15,949 nucleotides of DNA, taken from CAG-611 sp964487215. GTDB taxonomy: Bacteria; Bacillota_I; Bacilli_A; RF39; UBA660. The notes beneath the pieces were generated by a model that made no database searches, was not told the origin of the DNA, and saw only the letters and a program-made list of their open reading frames with translations. The stretch is from contig CAZAPU010000016.1 in the NCBI GenBank assembly GCA_964487215.1, positions 1-15,949 of the forward strand, in the 5' to 3' direction. Numbering within the stretch: the stretch's first letter is position 1; each line of letters begins with the position of its first letter. The position numbers and the translations under genes were made by a program. Below, piece after piece: positions 6,676 through 13,756 of the stretch.

Positions 6676-7350
6676 CTATAGTTTTCTAACTGCTTTCTTC
6701 ATATCACTTAGAGTCACAATATCTTTTGATAATCTATCTTCTAAAAATTGTTTTAATGTTATTAAATACTCTTTTAGTAATTTATTATCTGAAGTTTTTT
6801 CCATTGAAGAATATATTTGATATAAACAATGAGATTTTGTTATAAGAGTATCTATATCTTTGGAATCATTAATTGTTTCATAAATAAAAGCCGAATTTAA
6901 ATGTCTAGTATTCATAGTTGTTAATTTTGAATAAGAAAAATCTTCATTATAATAGAAAAAATCTGTATCAATTATATTAAATTTATTATTAGTGCTATTA
7001 TATAAAATATTTTTCCCATTAACATCAACAATAATAATATTTGATTCTGATAATTTATCTGTATCTTGATATATTTTATCTATTCCAGAAATTATTTTAT
7101 CAATTGCAATAGTTTCTTTATTGATTGAACGACCTCTTATAAAAGGCATTAATGAAAATATTATATTTCCATTAATATCATATGAAATCTTATATGGAAA
7201 AACATAAGTATCATTCTCTATGTTAATTAATGGTTTTCCTTTTAGGATTGAATCATATAACTTTATAACTTCATTATCATCTGTTAAATAGCAAGTTGCA
7301 TAGGCACCTTTACCTAGTTTTGCTTTAAAACTTTGTTCCATATTTTGCAT
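6676..7350 (-). CDS. Minimal protein-kinase-like protein between mutL and miaA
   Basis: 224 residues, soluble. The N-lobe shows a glycine-rich loop GKGAYA (13-18) and a candidate ATP lysine, Lys30, in EVIKLYD. The catalytic-loop equivalent is VDVNGKNIL (108-116), where Asp109 and Asn114 keep the D-x4-N spacing of kinases, and IIDTD (126-130) occupies the magnesium-binding DFG position. The His/Arg normally before the catalytic Asp is absent. The C-lobe after residue 130 is short and helical, with no recognisable activation segment. It may be an atypical kinase related to the aminoglycoside-phosphotransferase/ABC1-type fold, or a pseudokinase. Substrate unknown. ATG at 7350 has a weak GGGGAA site; Met4 is an alternative start. 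The miaA site overlaps its stop codon, so the two are coupled. Confidence 0.65.
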   Translation of the reverse strand: MQNMEQSFKAKLGKGAYATCYLTDDNEVIKLYDSILKGKPLINIENDTYVFPYKISYDINGNIIFSLMPFIRGRSINKETIAIDKIISGIDKIYQDTDKLSESNIIIVDVNGKNILYNSTNNKFNIIDTDFFYYNEDFSYSKLTTMNTRHLNSAFIYETINDSKDIDTLITKSHCLYQIYSSMEKTSDNKLLKEYLITLKQFLEDRLSKDIVTLSDMKKAVRKL

Positions 7351-7392
7351 GTCTTATTCCCCACAATTGATATATATATTACAAGAAAAACC

Positions 7393-7416
7393 AAAAAAAA
7401 GCAATATTACATTGCT
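7393..7416 (-). terminator. Intrinsic terminator at the end of mutL
   Basis: On the minus strand AGCAAT and ATTGCT (7411-7416 with 7400-7405, 5-base loop) form a 6-bp stem followed by about eight T (7393-7400). The mutL stop codon (7407-7409) lies in the loop. The kinase-like gene starts 43 bases beyond, so it is either expressed by read-through or from a weak AT-rich promoter I could not define. Confidence 0.7.
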
Positions 7417-9161
7417 CTTTTAAACATTTTCTCTAATTCATATATTGAATAACTAATGATTGTGGGCCTACCATGAGGACAAGTCCAAGGATTCTCTGTT
7501 TTAGCTAATTTTTCAATTAGTATTTTTAATTCTTCTAAAGAAACATACTCATTTGCTTTAATACTCATTTTACATGCTAAAGTAATAGCAATTTTTTCAT
7601 TAAACTTTTCTTTATTAAAATCTTCATTTTGAATAATAACTTCAAATATTTTTCTTAAAGATTCTTCTACATAATTTTTCTTTATCCAAGTAGGATGACT
7701 TCTTATTATTATAGTATTGTTACCAAATTCTTCATAAGTAATATTTAATTGATCTAATATACTAAAATTTTCTTTTAAGATTAAGTATTCATTGTTTGAA
7801 AATTCTAATTTAATTGGAACAAGTAAATCTATTTGATCTTTTTTCTCTTCACCAAGAGCTTTTTTATAAAACTCATAATTTATTCTTTCATTGACAGCAT
7901 GTTGATCCATAATAAACATACCATCTTCATTCTCTCCAATAATGTATGTATCATGTACAACTGCAAGCGGTTCAATCATTTTAAATTTATTAGTGGTTTG
8001 TTCACTATTAATATTATTATAAACAATCTCTTCTTCTTTAATATTTAAGTCAAAGCTTATATCTTCAAAAGTTGGTTTTACTATATTTTTATCTACAAAA
8101 TCTATTTTATTATCAATAGTAGTTACATTATCAATATTAGAAATAGGTCTATCTTCATACTTTGCTTCTGGTATTAAATTTAATTTTTCCAAAGCAGATG
8201 AAATTGTTACTAAAATGAGTTCCATTAATTCTTCTTTTTTAGAAAATTTAATATCCATTTTAGTGGGATGTACATTGACATCTACAATAGATGGATCACA
8301 ATTAATATTTAATATTGCAATAGGATATCTGTCTTTGGGAATATAGGTATGATATGCTTCTAATACTGTTCTTGAAACATCATAATTTTTTACTGTTCTA
8401 CCATTAACTAAAATAGTAATAAAGTTTTTATTTGATCTAGTAATTTCAGGATATGAAACATACCCATTTATATCATAATCATCATTATTATTACTAATCT
8501 TTATCATTTTTTTAACTACATCTAATCCATAAATATTATTAATTACTTTTAATAAATTACCACTACCATCTGTTGTAAGTAGAACTTTATCATCATTGAT
8601 TAAACTAAATTTTATATTGGGATTAGACATTGCCATTTTATTAACATAATCTACAATATTAGATAATTCTGTATATAAACTTTTTAAATATTTTAATCTT
8701 GCAGGTGTATTAAAAAAGATATCAGTTACTACAATAGTTGTACCTTTTCTTAAATCTGAACTTTCTATCTTTTCAACTTTTCCACCATTAATAATTAATT
8801 TTGTTCCTTCTTTTTCATTAGATGTTTTAATCATCATTTTTGATACACTAGCAATTGAAGGTAATGCCTCACCTCTAAAGCCTAATGTTTCAATATTAAA
8901 TAAATCTTCATCTTCATATATTTTACTTGTTGCATGTCTAAGTAAACAGTTAGTAGCATCTTCTTTATCCATTCCTTTACCATTATCTGTTACTTTTATT
9001 TCTTTTAATCCGGAATCAACAAGTTCAATTTTAATCTCTGTTGCCTTGGCATCAATAGAGTTTTCTACTAATTCTTTAACAACATTCATTAATCTTTCTA
9101 CAACTTCCCCAGCTGCTATTTTATTGGATAAAGTTATATCCATTACTTTTATAATACTCAT
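7407..9161 (-). CDS. mutL: DNA mismatch repair protein MutL (endonuclease-proficient type)
   Basis: Links MutS mismatch recognition to strand incision. 584 residues. The N-terminal GHKL ATPase has NKIAAGEVVERLMNVVKELVENS-type motif I (from about 13), DNGKGM (58-63) and TLGFRGEALPSIASVS (92-107), then the transducer domain with VDVNVHPTK at about 293-301. A poorly conserved linker (about 330-385) leads to the C-terminal dimerisation domain. That domain keeps the endonuclease motif DQHAVNERINYE (DQHA-x2-E-x4-E), ACKMSIKA and CPHGRPT, so it should be a metal-dependent nicking enzyme as in Gram-positive bacteria. AGGTGG lies 4 bases before the ATG. It starts 15 bases after the pilin-like gene. 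miaA downstream is the classic neighbour. mutS is not in the window. Confidence 0.97.
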   Translation of the reverse strand: MSIIKVMDITLSNKIAAGEVVERLMNVVKELVENSIDAKATEIKIELVDSGLKEIKVTDNGKGMDKEDATNCLLRHATSKIYEDEDLFNIETLGFRGEALPSIASVSKMMIKTSNEKEGTKLIINGGKVEKIESSDLRKGTTIVVTDIFFNTPARLKYLKSLYTELSNIVDYVNKMAMSNPNIKFSLINDDKVLLTTDGSGNLLKVINNIYGLDVVKKMIKISNNNDDYDINGYVSYPEITRSNKNFITILVNGRTVKNYDVSRTVLEAYHTYIPKDRYPIAILNINCDPSIVDVNVHPTKMDIKFSKKEELMELILVTISSALEKLNLIPEAKYEDRPISNIDNVTTIDNKIDFVDKNIVKPTFEDISFDLNIKEEEIVYNNINSEQTTNKFKMIEPLAVVHDTYIIGENEDGMFIMDQHAVNERINYEFYKKALGEEKKDQIDLLVPIKLEFSNNEYLILKENFSILDQLNITYEEFGNNTIIIRSHPTWIKKNYVEESLRKIFEVIIQNEDFNKEKFNEKIAITLACKMSIKANEYVSLEELKILIEKLAKTENPWTCPHGRPTIISYSIYELEKMFKRAM

Positions 9162-9176
9162 AAAACCACCTGTTTC

Positions 9177-9743
9177 TTATTTACAATAATTAATTTTGAA
9201 TTGTTTTGTTGTAATTGTCTTCCCTGCACTTCTTGCATTATTTACATCAGCATTTGTTGCCAATAATACACCATCAGCATACATTAAAATTTCATTAGTA
9301 CTAGAATCTCCTGCATCGTTAATAACTAAAGTATTATCACAATATAATTGTAAGCAAAATACTTCTTCTTGTGAATTAGAAATTTTTGAAATTAGGCTTT
9401 GTTTCTCTGAACTATCAATTCCTTCGGTATTATTAATGTTATTTGTTTTATTACTTTTAATTATATATTTAATTTTACTTTGCGAACCAGTATTACATTT
9501 TTTATTGTTATAACCTAAATCAGTCGTAAACTTAAGTTGAGAAACATTTACTTCGGTCTGATTTGAATTATTAATTCTATAATTTTCAAATGCAGAAATT
9601 ATTGTTTGTTTTAAAGCTATTTTTTCTTTTTCATTTGCAGTATTTCTTGTTTTTGTAATAGAAATGGCTGCGATAGAAACAATTAAAGACAAAATAACAA
9701 TTACTGCTAAAAGTTCAACCAAAGTAAATCCTTTTTTATTCAT
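9177..9743 (-). CDS. Type IV pilin-like / pseudopilin protein
   Basis: 188 residues with a textbook class III signal: MNKKG followed by FTLVELLAVIVILSL, so prepilin peptidase should cut between Gly5 and Phe6 and methylate Phe6; Glu10 is the conserved Glu5 of mature pilins. After the helix the sequence becomes polar with Asn/Thr/Ser-rich loops. Four cysteines (83, 130, 135, 187) could form two disulfides in the exported head. It could be a major pilin of a type IV pilus or a minor (pseudo)pilin of a competence-type system; no prepilin peptidase, ATPase or platform gene is nearby. AGGTGAT precedes the ATG and an extended -10 lies upstream. It is 15 bases from mutL, so probably co-transcribed. 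Confidence 0.88.
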   Translation of the reverse strand: MNKKGFTLVELLAVIVILSLIVSIAAISITKTRNTANEKEKIALKQTIISAFENYRINNSNQTEVNVSQLKFTTDLGYNNKKCNTGSQSKIKYIIKSNKTNNINNTEGIDSSEKQSLISKISNSQEEVFCLQLYCDNTLVINDAGDSSTNEILMYADGVLLATNADVNNARSAGKTITTKQFKINYCK

Positions 9744-9761
9744 AAATTATCACCTATTAAA

Positions 9762-9770
9762 ATTATATCA
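9762..9770 (-). promoter_or_regulatory. Extended -10 promoter of pilin-mutL
   Basis: On the minus strand TGATATAAT, an extended -10 (TG-N-TATAAT), lies about 18 bases before the pilin ATG. The -35 region is only a T-run. It would give a very short leader carrying AGGTGAT. Confidence 0.5.
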
Positions 9771-9816
9771 TTTTTTCATAATAAAAAAAAGAAATTATCA
9801 ATTTTCTTTTACTTTA

Positions 9817-9825
9817 CATAGACTA
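9817..9825 (+). promoter_or_regulatory. Sporulation-type -10 box (CATA-N3-TA) before the Tyr/Pro-rich gene
   Basis: CATAGACTA matches the sigma-K -10 consensus CATANNNTA fully and the sigma-E box CATACAHT at 7 of 8 positions. It sits 22 bases before the ATG at 9848. No clear -35 for either sigma factor was found at the proper spacing, so this is suggestive only. Confidence 0.4.
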
Positions 9826-9847
9826 TTTATAGAAAGGAGAAATACCT

Positions 9848-10039
9848 ATGTATTATTATCCCAGACCAAATACTTATTACTTACAAAATAATAGATATGG
9901 AAATAATAGATTAATTCCTGGAGGTTTTATTTTACCATTTGCTTTAGGATTTGCTACTGCACCATTAGTATTACCAGGTTATAGACCTCGCCCTTACTAC
10001 CAGCCTAGACCACCATATTATGGACCAATTTATTATTAA
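9848..10039 (+). CDS. Small Tyr/Pro-rich basic protein, candidate spore coat component
   Basis: 63 residues: 13 Tyr, 12 Pro, 6 Arg, no Lys, Asp, Glu or Cys. The N-terminus (MYYYPRPNTYY) and C-terminus (GYRPRPYYQPRPPYYGPIYY) are Tyr/Pro/Arg-rich flanks around a hydrophobic centre (about 22-43, including GGFILPFALGFATAPL). It is a real gene: AGAAAGGAG 8 bases before the ATG is nearly a perfect ribosome binding site, a strong terminator follows at once, and the sequence is compositionally unlike random AT-rich DNA. Tyr-rich, low-complexity short proteins of this form are common among spore-coat and other structural proteins, in which Tyr can be cross-linked. The sporulation-type -10 box supports this, but the function is inferred. 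Confidence 0.7.
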   Translation: MYYYPRPNTYYLQNNRYGNNRLIPGGFILPFALGFATAPLVLPGYRPRPYYQPRPPYYGPIYY

Positions 10040-10066
10040 AAAAAGATTCTCACAAGAATCTTTTTT
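10039..10066. terminator. Shared bidirectional terminator, Tyr/Pro-rich gene and 413-residue gene
   Basis: A 12-bp stem (10039-10050 with 10055-10066) with CACA loop and A/T tracts at both ends. It contains the last base of the plus-strand stop codon (10037-10039) and overlaps the minus-strand stop (10065-10067). Confidence 0.88.
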
Positions 10067-11306
10067 ATGCAAACATTTTCTCAATTATTTTAGTATTAAT
10101 TACTTCATAACAATCTTTAAGTTTATACTCTACCATTATTGTTTTATAAGATATATTATTTAATTCAGTAACATTGTTTTTAAATAAATCTATAATAGAA
10201 TTTTTAATTATATTTATTATTTGCTTTTCTGTTTCATTTAACAATTTTATTACTGCATCATTAGATTTATTTGCTAAAGGACTTTTACTTAATAAGACAT
10301 TTCTAAATTTTAAAAATTGTTTTTCAAAATTATATTCAAAGTTACATATTCTATAAATAGTTTCATTATATCTATTTATATTCTTTTCTAAATTTTCTTT
10401 ATCACAATCAATTATTGAAATCATCTTTAATATTGAAGTTAAAGATTTATCAAATAATGTATTGTTAAAATTAATAAAATAATTATTTAATTCTTTTAAT
10501 TGAAGTTGTTTTGCTTTAGTATTTTTACTTTTTTGTATTTTTAATGATTCATTAAAACAATCATTTAATAGCTTACCTATTTCATTACAATTATTTTTTA
10601 ATATTTTATTTACTTCTAAATTGGCTTTGTTTTTTAATAATTCTTTTGAATAATCAACTAATAATAATTTATTTTTTTCATTTGCTGTTTCTTTTAAATC
10701 AATTGAATCATCAATAAAATTAATAAAATTATTTTCAAAAGATTGAATTACTTCATCTTTAAATAATTTGTTTAAATCAGATAAATTATCAAATAATATT
10801 TTTTTATTTTGCTTTATAATTTTAGTAACTAAATTATAAATAGAAATACTATCTTTTAACTTATAATCTATTGATACTTTATATAGAAATAAATCAAAAC
10901 TAGAATCAAAATTACTTATAAATTTTTTATTCATTGAATCTATTGCTTTTATTTTTTCTTTATATTCTTTTATAATACCGTTGCATGTTTTTACATTAAA
11001 AAGTGGATTAGTTATAGTAAACAATGCCACAGAATTTGTTTTATCTGTAATATCAAGGACTAAGTCAACTGTTCTTTGATTTAATTCTTTTATTAAATCA
11101 TTTAATAAACATAGTAAATTATCTTCAAATAATTTTTTAAACTCTTTTTCTTGTTTTTTTTCTAGTATATCTATAACTTGTTCAACAGTGTTTTTTTCAA
11201 AACTATCTACAATATTAGAGGTTTGTTTTTTATATATATCAGTTGTATTATTTATTCTTCTTTTTGCATCATCAAAATAAGAATTATACATTTCTTTTAT
11301 TTTCAT
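10065..11306 (-). CDS. Hypothetical helical protein, 413 residues
   Basis: I do not recognise this protein. It is Lys/Asn/Ile/Leu-rich and apparently almost all alpha-helical, with no signal peptide and no convincing membrane segment; the most hydrophobic stretch, VALFTITNPLF (about 93-103), is too short. Charged repeating segments such as DILEKKQEKEFKKLFEDN (46-63) suggest coiled-coil or bundle packing. No nucleotide-binding or catalytic motif was found. The ATG at 11306 is backed by a perfect AGGAGG 7 bases upstream, so it is well translated. It is monocistronic: a terminator follows, and the sortase operon diverges from it. It may be a cytoplasmic scaffold or part of surface assembly; neither is shown. 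Confidence 0.8.
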   Translation of the reverse strand: MKIKEMYNSYFDDAKRRINNTTDIYKKQTSNIVDSFEKNTVEQVIDILEKKQEKEFKKLFEDNLLCLLNDLIKELNQRTVDLVLDITDKTNSVALFTITNPLFNVKTCNGIIKEYKEKIKAIDSMNKKFISNFDSSFDLFLYKVSIDYKLKDSISIYNLVTKIIKQNKKILFDNLSDLNKLFKDEVIQSFENNFINFIDDSIDLKETANEKNKLLLVDYSKELLKNKANLEVNKILKNNCNEIGKLLNDCFNESLKIQKSKNTKAKQLQLKELNNYFINFNNTLFDKSLTSILKMISIIDCDKENLEKNINRYNETIYRICNFEYNFEKQFLKFRNVLLSKSPLANKSNDAVIKLLNETEKQIINIIKNSIIDLFKNNVTELNNISYKTIMVEYKLKDCYEVINTKIIEKMFA

Positions 11307-11401
11307 TTTACAACCTCCTTTACTATATTATTACATCTTTATTTTATTATATTTTTCAAGTATTAGACATAGGTTTTAAAAATTTATTTTTGTTTTTATT
11401 C

Positions 11402-11426
11402 AATTTTACACTTTTTGTGTAAAGTT
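11402..11426. repeat. Palindrome TTTACAC-N5-GTGTAAA upstream of the sortase promoter
   Basis: The core 7-base arms (11405-11411 and 11417-11423) extend to 10 pairs including one G-T pair. It is not followed by a T-run on the plus strand, and it lies about 17 bases before the sortase -35 box, in the gap divergent to the 413-residue gene. It could be a protein-binding operator or a transcript hairpin. Confidence 0.5.
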
Positions 11427-11443
11427 CAATAAAATTATTAATA

Positions 11444-11472
11444 TTTACAAAAGTCTTTTCCTATTGTATACT
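11444..11472 (+). promoter_or_regulatory. Strong sigma-A promoter of the sortase pair
   Basis: TTTACA (11444-11449) and TATACT (11467-11472), each 5 of 6 to consensus, are spaced exactly 17 bases apart. The start is predicted near 11479, followed by AAGGAGG (11484-11490) and the ATG at 11498. Confidence 0.8.
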
Positions 11473-11497
11473 TACTATAGAATAAGGAGGAGCATTT

Positions 11498-12343
11498 ATG
11501 AATAATAATGATTTTGATGATTTAAATCAATTTGTTAAAGAAAACTATAATAATAATAAATTAAAAAAAATTAAAAGAAAAAAAATTATTATTATTTTAA
11601 TAAATGTTGTTTCCATTAGTTGTTTATTAGCTGGAGGAATTGGCCTTAAAAGCATTTATGATTATAAAAAAGATTTAGAAGAAAATAAATTATTACAGCA
11701 AAAATTAGATGAATATTTTGTTAAAATTGAAAAAGAAAGAAAATTAAAAGAGGAACAAGAAAAAGAAAAAGAAGAACAAATTCTTACTTCAGTTATTGAT
11801 TTTGATCCATTAATATTAACTAATTCTGATACAATTGGATGGTTAACTGTTAAAAACACTGAAGTTAACTTACCTATTGTTCAATCATCAGATAATGAAT
11901 ATTATTTGAATCATAATTTTGAAAAAAATTGGAACTCATTAGGTTGGGCTTTTGCAGATCATCGAAATATTTTTCCTGAATTGAGTCAAAACACAGTATT
12001 ATATGGTCATACTTATAAAGATACATTGATTTTTAGTTCATTAACGAATACTTTAAGAGATGATTGGTTAAACAATAGTGAAAATCACATAATAGAATTT
12101 TCTACGATAGATGGTTATCATCAATGGCAAATCTTTAGTATATATACAATTGAAGAAACAAATGATTATATTACTACAGATTTTAACAATGAAGAATTCT
12201 TAAATTTTATTAATTTAGTAAAATCAAGAAGTATTAAAGATTTTAATGTAGAAGTTAATGAATTTGATAAAGTACTTACACTATCAACTTGCTATATAGA
12301 TTCATATCATCGATTGGTTATACATGCAAAATTAGTTAACTAA
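11498..12343 (+). CDS. Class B sortase with coiled-coil linker (first of tandem pair)
   Basis: 281 residues; a membrane-bound transpeptidase that cuts a sorting signal and joins the protein to cell-wall peptide or to another pilin. A basic cytoplasmic tail (1-29), a membrane helix (about 30-50), then a highly charged Glu/Lys-rich coiled-coil linker (about 55-95) lead into the sortase barrel. The catalytic residues are His171 (LYGHTY), Cys265 (TLSTCY) and Arg272 (HRLVIHA). The early IGWLTVKNTEVNLPIVQ (113-129) and NHNFEKNW (138-145) are typical of class B. AAGGAGG precedes the ATG. It is followed after 31 bases by a second class B sortase with no terminator between, so they form one operon. 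No substrate with a visible sorting motif is present in the window. Confidence 0.93.
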   Translation: MNNNDFDDLNQFVKENYNNNKLKKIKRKKIIIILINVVSISCLLAGGIGLKSIYDYKKDLEENKLLQQKLDEYFVKIEKERKLKEEQEKEKEEQILTSVIDFDPLILTNSDTIGWLTVKNTEVNLPIVQSSDNEYYLNHNFEKNWNSLGWAFADHRNIFPELSQNTVLYGHTYKDTLIFSSLTNTLRDDWLNNSENHIIEFSTIDGYHQWQIFSIYTIEETNDYITTDFNNEEFLNFINLVKSRSIKDFNVEVNEFDKVLTLSTCYIDSYHRLVIHAKLVN

Positions 12344-12374
12344 AAATATTTTATATTATTATAGGTGGTATTTG

Positions 12375-13196
12375 ATGAAAAAAGAAAAAAGAAAATTAAA
12401 ATTGAAAGATTTTATTGTTATTATATTAATAATAATTGCATCAGGAGTTTTATGCTATTCCTGTTATAAAATTGTTAATTGGAAAATTGATAATGAAGAA
12501 ACAAAAAACATAATTGAAGATATTGGTGATCCTACAAAAGAAAAAAAAGACAATGAAAACACAGAAACATTAAATCCACCTACTAATGAATTTGATCCAT
12601 ATTGGGATTATATAAAAATACCTTTAATTGATGTAAACTTTGATGAATTAAAAGCAAAAGCACCTGATACAGTTGGTTGGATTTATGTTGGAGGTACTAA
12701 TATAAATTATCCTGTTGTTCAAGCCGGTAATAACGATTATTACTTAGATCACTCATTTGATGAAACATGGAATGATGCAGGATGGATTTTTATGGATTAT
12801 AGAAATGACCCTGTTAATTTTAATTCAAATACCATTATATATGGCCATAGTAGATATGATAAATCTATGTTTGGTTCATTACGAAATATTACAAATAACA
12901 ATTGGTACAATGATACTGATAATTACATTGTTAAGTTTTCTACTCCAACTGAAAATACTTTATGGCAAGTTTATAGTGTTTATACTATACCTGCTGAAGG
13001 TTATTATTTAACAACTAGTTTCTCAAGTGATAATGAGTATCAAACTTGGCTTGATACAATGTTAAAGAGAAGTGTCTTTGATTTTCATACAACTGTTAAT
13101 TCACAAAGTAAGACCTTAACTTTATCCTCATGTTATACTTCAGATGGAGTTAGAGTTGTATTACATGCTAAATTAATAAAAAGAGAAAGCAGATAA
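12375..13196 (+). CDS. Class B sortase (second of tandem pair)
   Basis: 273 residues from the ATG at 12375. A TTG immediately before in frame (12372) is only 3 bases from AGGTGG, whereas the ATG has the normal 6, so ATG is chosen. It has a basic tail (1-11), a membrane helix (about 12-32), a Glu/Asn/Pro-rich linker (about 40-75) without the long coiled coil of its partner, and a class B sortase domain. Catalytic residues are His158 (IYGHSRY), Cys253 (LSSCY) and Arg260 (VRVVLHAK); the AGWIFMDYRN segment is at 135-144. The two sortases are clearly diverged paralogues, which often means different substrates or successive steps (pilus polymerisation versus wall anchoring); that is inference. The operon ends at a palindromic terminator. 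Confidence 0.94.
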   Translation: MKKEKRKLKLKDFIVIILIIIASGVLCYSCYKIVNWKIDNEETKNIIEDIGDPTKEKKDNENTETLNPPTNEFDPYWDYIKIPLIDVNFDELKAKAPDTVGWIYVGGTNINYPVVQAGNNDYYLDHSFDETWNDAGWIFMDYRNDPVNFNSNTIIYGHSRYDKSMFGSLRNITNNNWYNDTDNYIVKFSTPTENTLWQVYSVYTIPAEGYYLTTSFSSDNEYQTWLDTMLKRSVFDFHTTVNSQSKTLTLSSCYTSDGVRVVLHAKLIKRESR

Positions 13197-13221
13197 AAAA
13201 GAACATTTAAATGTTCTTTTT
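13196..13221. terminator. Shared bidirectional terminator, sortase 2 and metallo-hydrolase gene
   Basis: A 26-base perfect palindrome (13196-13208 with 13209-13221), A-rich then T-rich, overlapping the sortase stop codon (13194-13196) and the minus-strand stop (13220-13222). Confidence 0.88.
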
Positions 13222-13756
13222 AGTTAAAATTAAAATAATTATTATGTTTTTTCTCATATCCTAATGTTGTTGGCTCACCATGACCAGGATATATTTTTAT
13301 ATCATCATCATACTCAATGATTTTTTTTAAACTTAAAATCATATCTTTAGGAGATCCACCATCCAAATCAGTTCTTCCTATATCATCTTTAAAAATAAAA
13401 TCCCCAGTAAACATACAACCATATTCATAAAAATAAATAGTAATACTATCTTCACTATGACCTGGTGTATAAATTACTTTAAATTTAAATGGATCTAAAA
13501 AATGTTTTTGTTCAAATAAACTATTAAAATCATATGCTTCAATATTATACATTTCTTTTAAACTTTTTAATGCTCCAATATGATCACTATGATTATGAGT
13601 AATTATTATTCCAACTGGAGTAAGATTATTTTCTAATATTCTTGATACAATGAAATTTTCATCATCACCAGGATCAATTATAAGGCATTTATCATTTTTT
13701 GAAATTAAATAACAATTAGTTTCTAATTTTCCAACTGTTAAAATATCTATATTCAT
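13220..13756 (-). CDS. Metallo-beta-lactamase-fold hydrolase, glyoxalase-II-like (YqgX type)
   Basis: 178 residues, soluble, slightly shorter than the usual 200-210 of YqgX-type enzymes. The binuclear metal site is complete: THNHSDHIG (53-61; His54, His56, Asp58, His59), TPGHSEDS (97-104; His100), TGDFIF (117-122; Asp119) and YPGHGEP (156-162; His159). IGRTDL (126-131) is typical of the hydroxyacylglutathione-hydrolase-like group. The natural thioester substrate cannot be deduced from sequence. Its ATG overlaps the murC stop codon by ATGA, with AAAGGA 8 bases upstream, so it is translated by coupling to murC. A metabolic link to MurC is not obvious. Confidence 0.9.
   Translation of the reverse strand: MNIDILTVGKLETNCYLISKNDKCLIIDPGDDENFIVSRILENNLTPVGIIITHNHSDHIGALKSLKEMYNIEAYDFNSLFEQKHFLDPFKFKVIYTPGHSEDSITIYFYEYGCMFTGDFIFKDDIGRTDLDGGSPKDMILSLKKIIEYDDDIKIYPGHGEPTTLGYEKKHNNYFNFN

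Noticed and set aside
9787..9810. Hairpin AAAAGAAA/TTTCTTTT in the divergent region, terminator-like on the minus strand
   Set aside because: Only one G-C pair, an 8-base loop, and no transcript obviously needing it; may be chance in A/T tracts.
12372..12374. TTG as the start of the second sortase
   Set aside because: It is 3 bases from AGGTGG; the adjacent ATG at 12375 has normal spacing.
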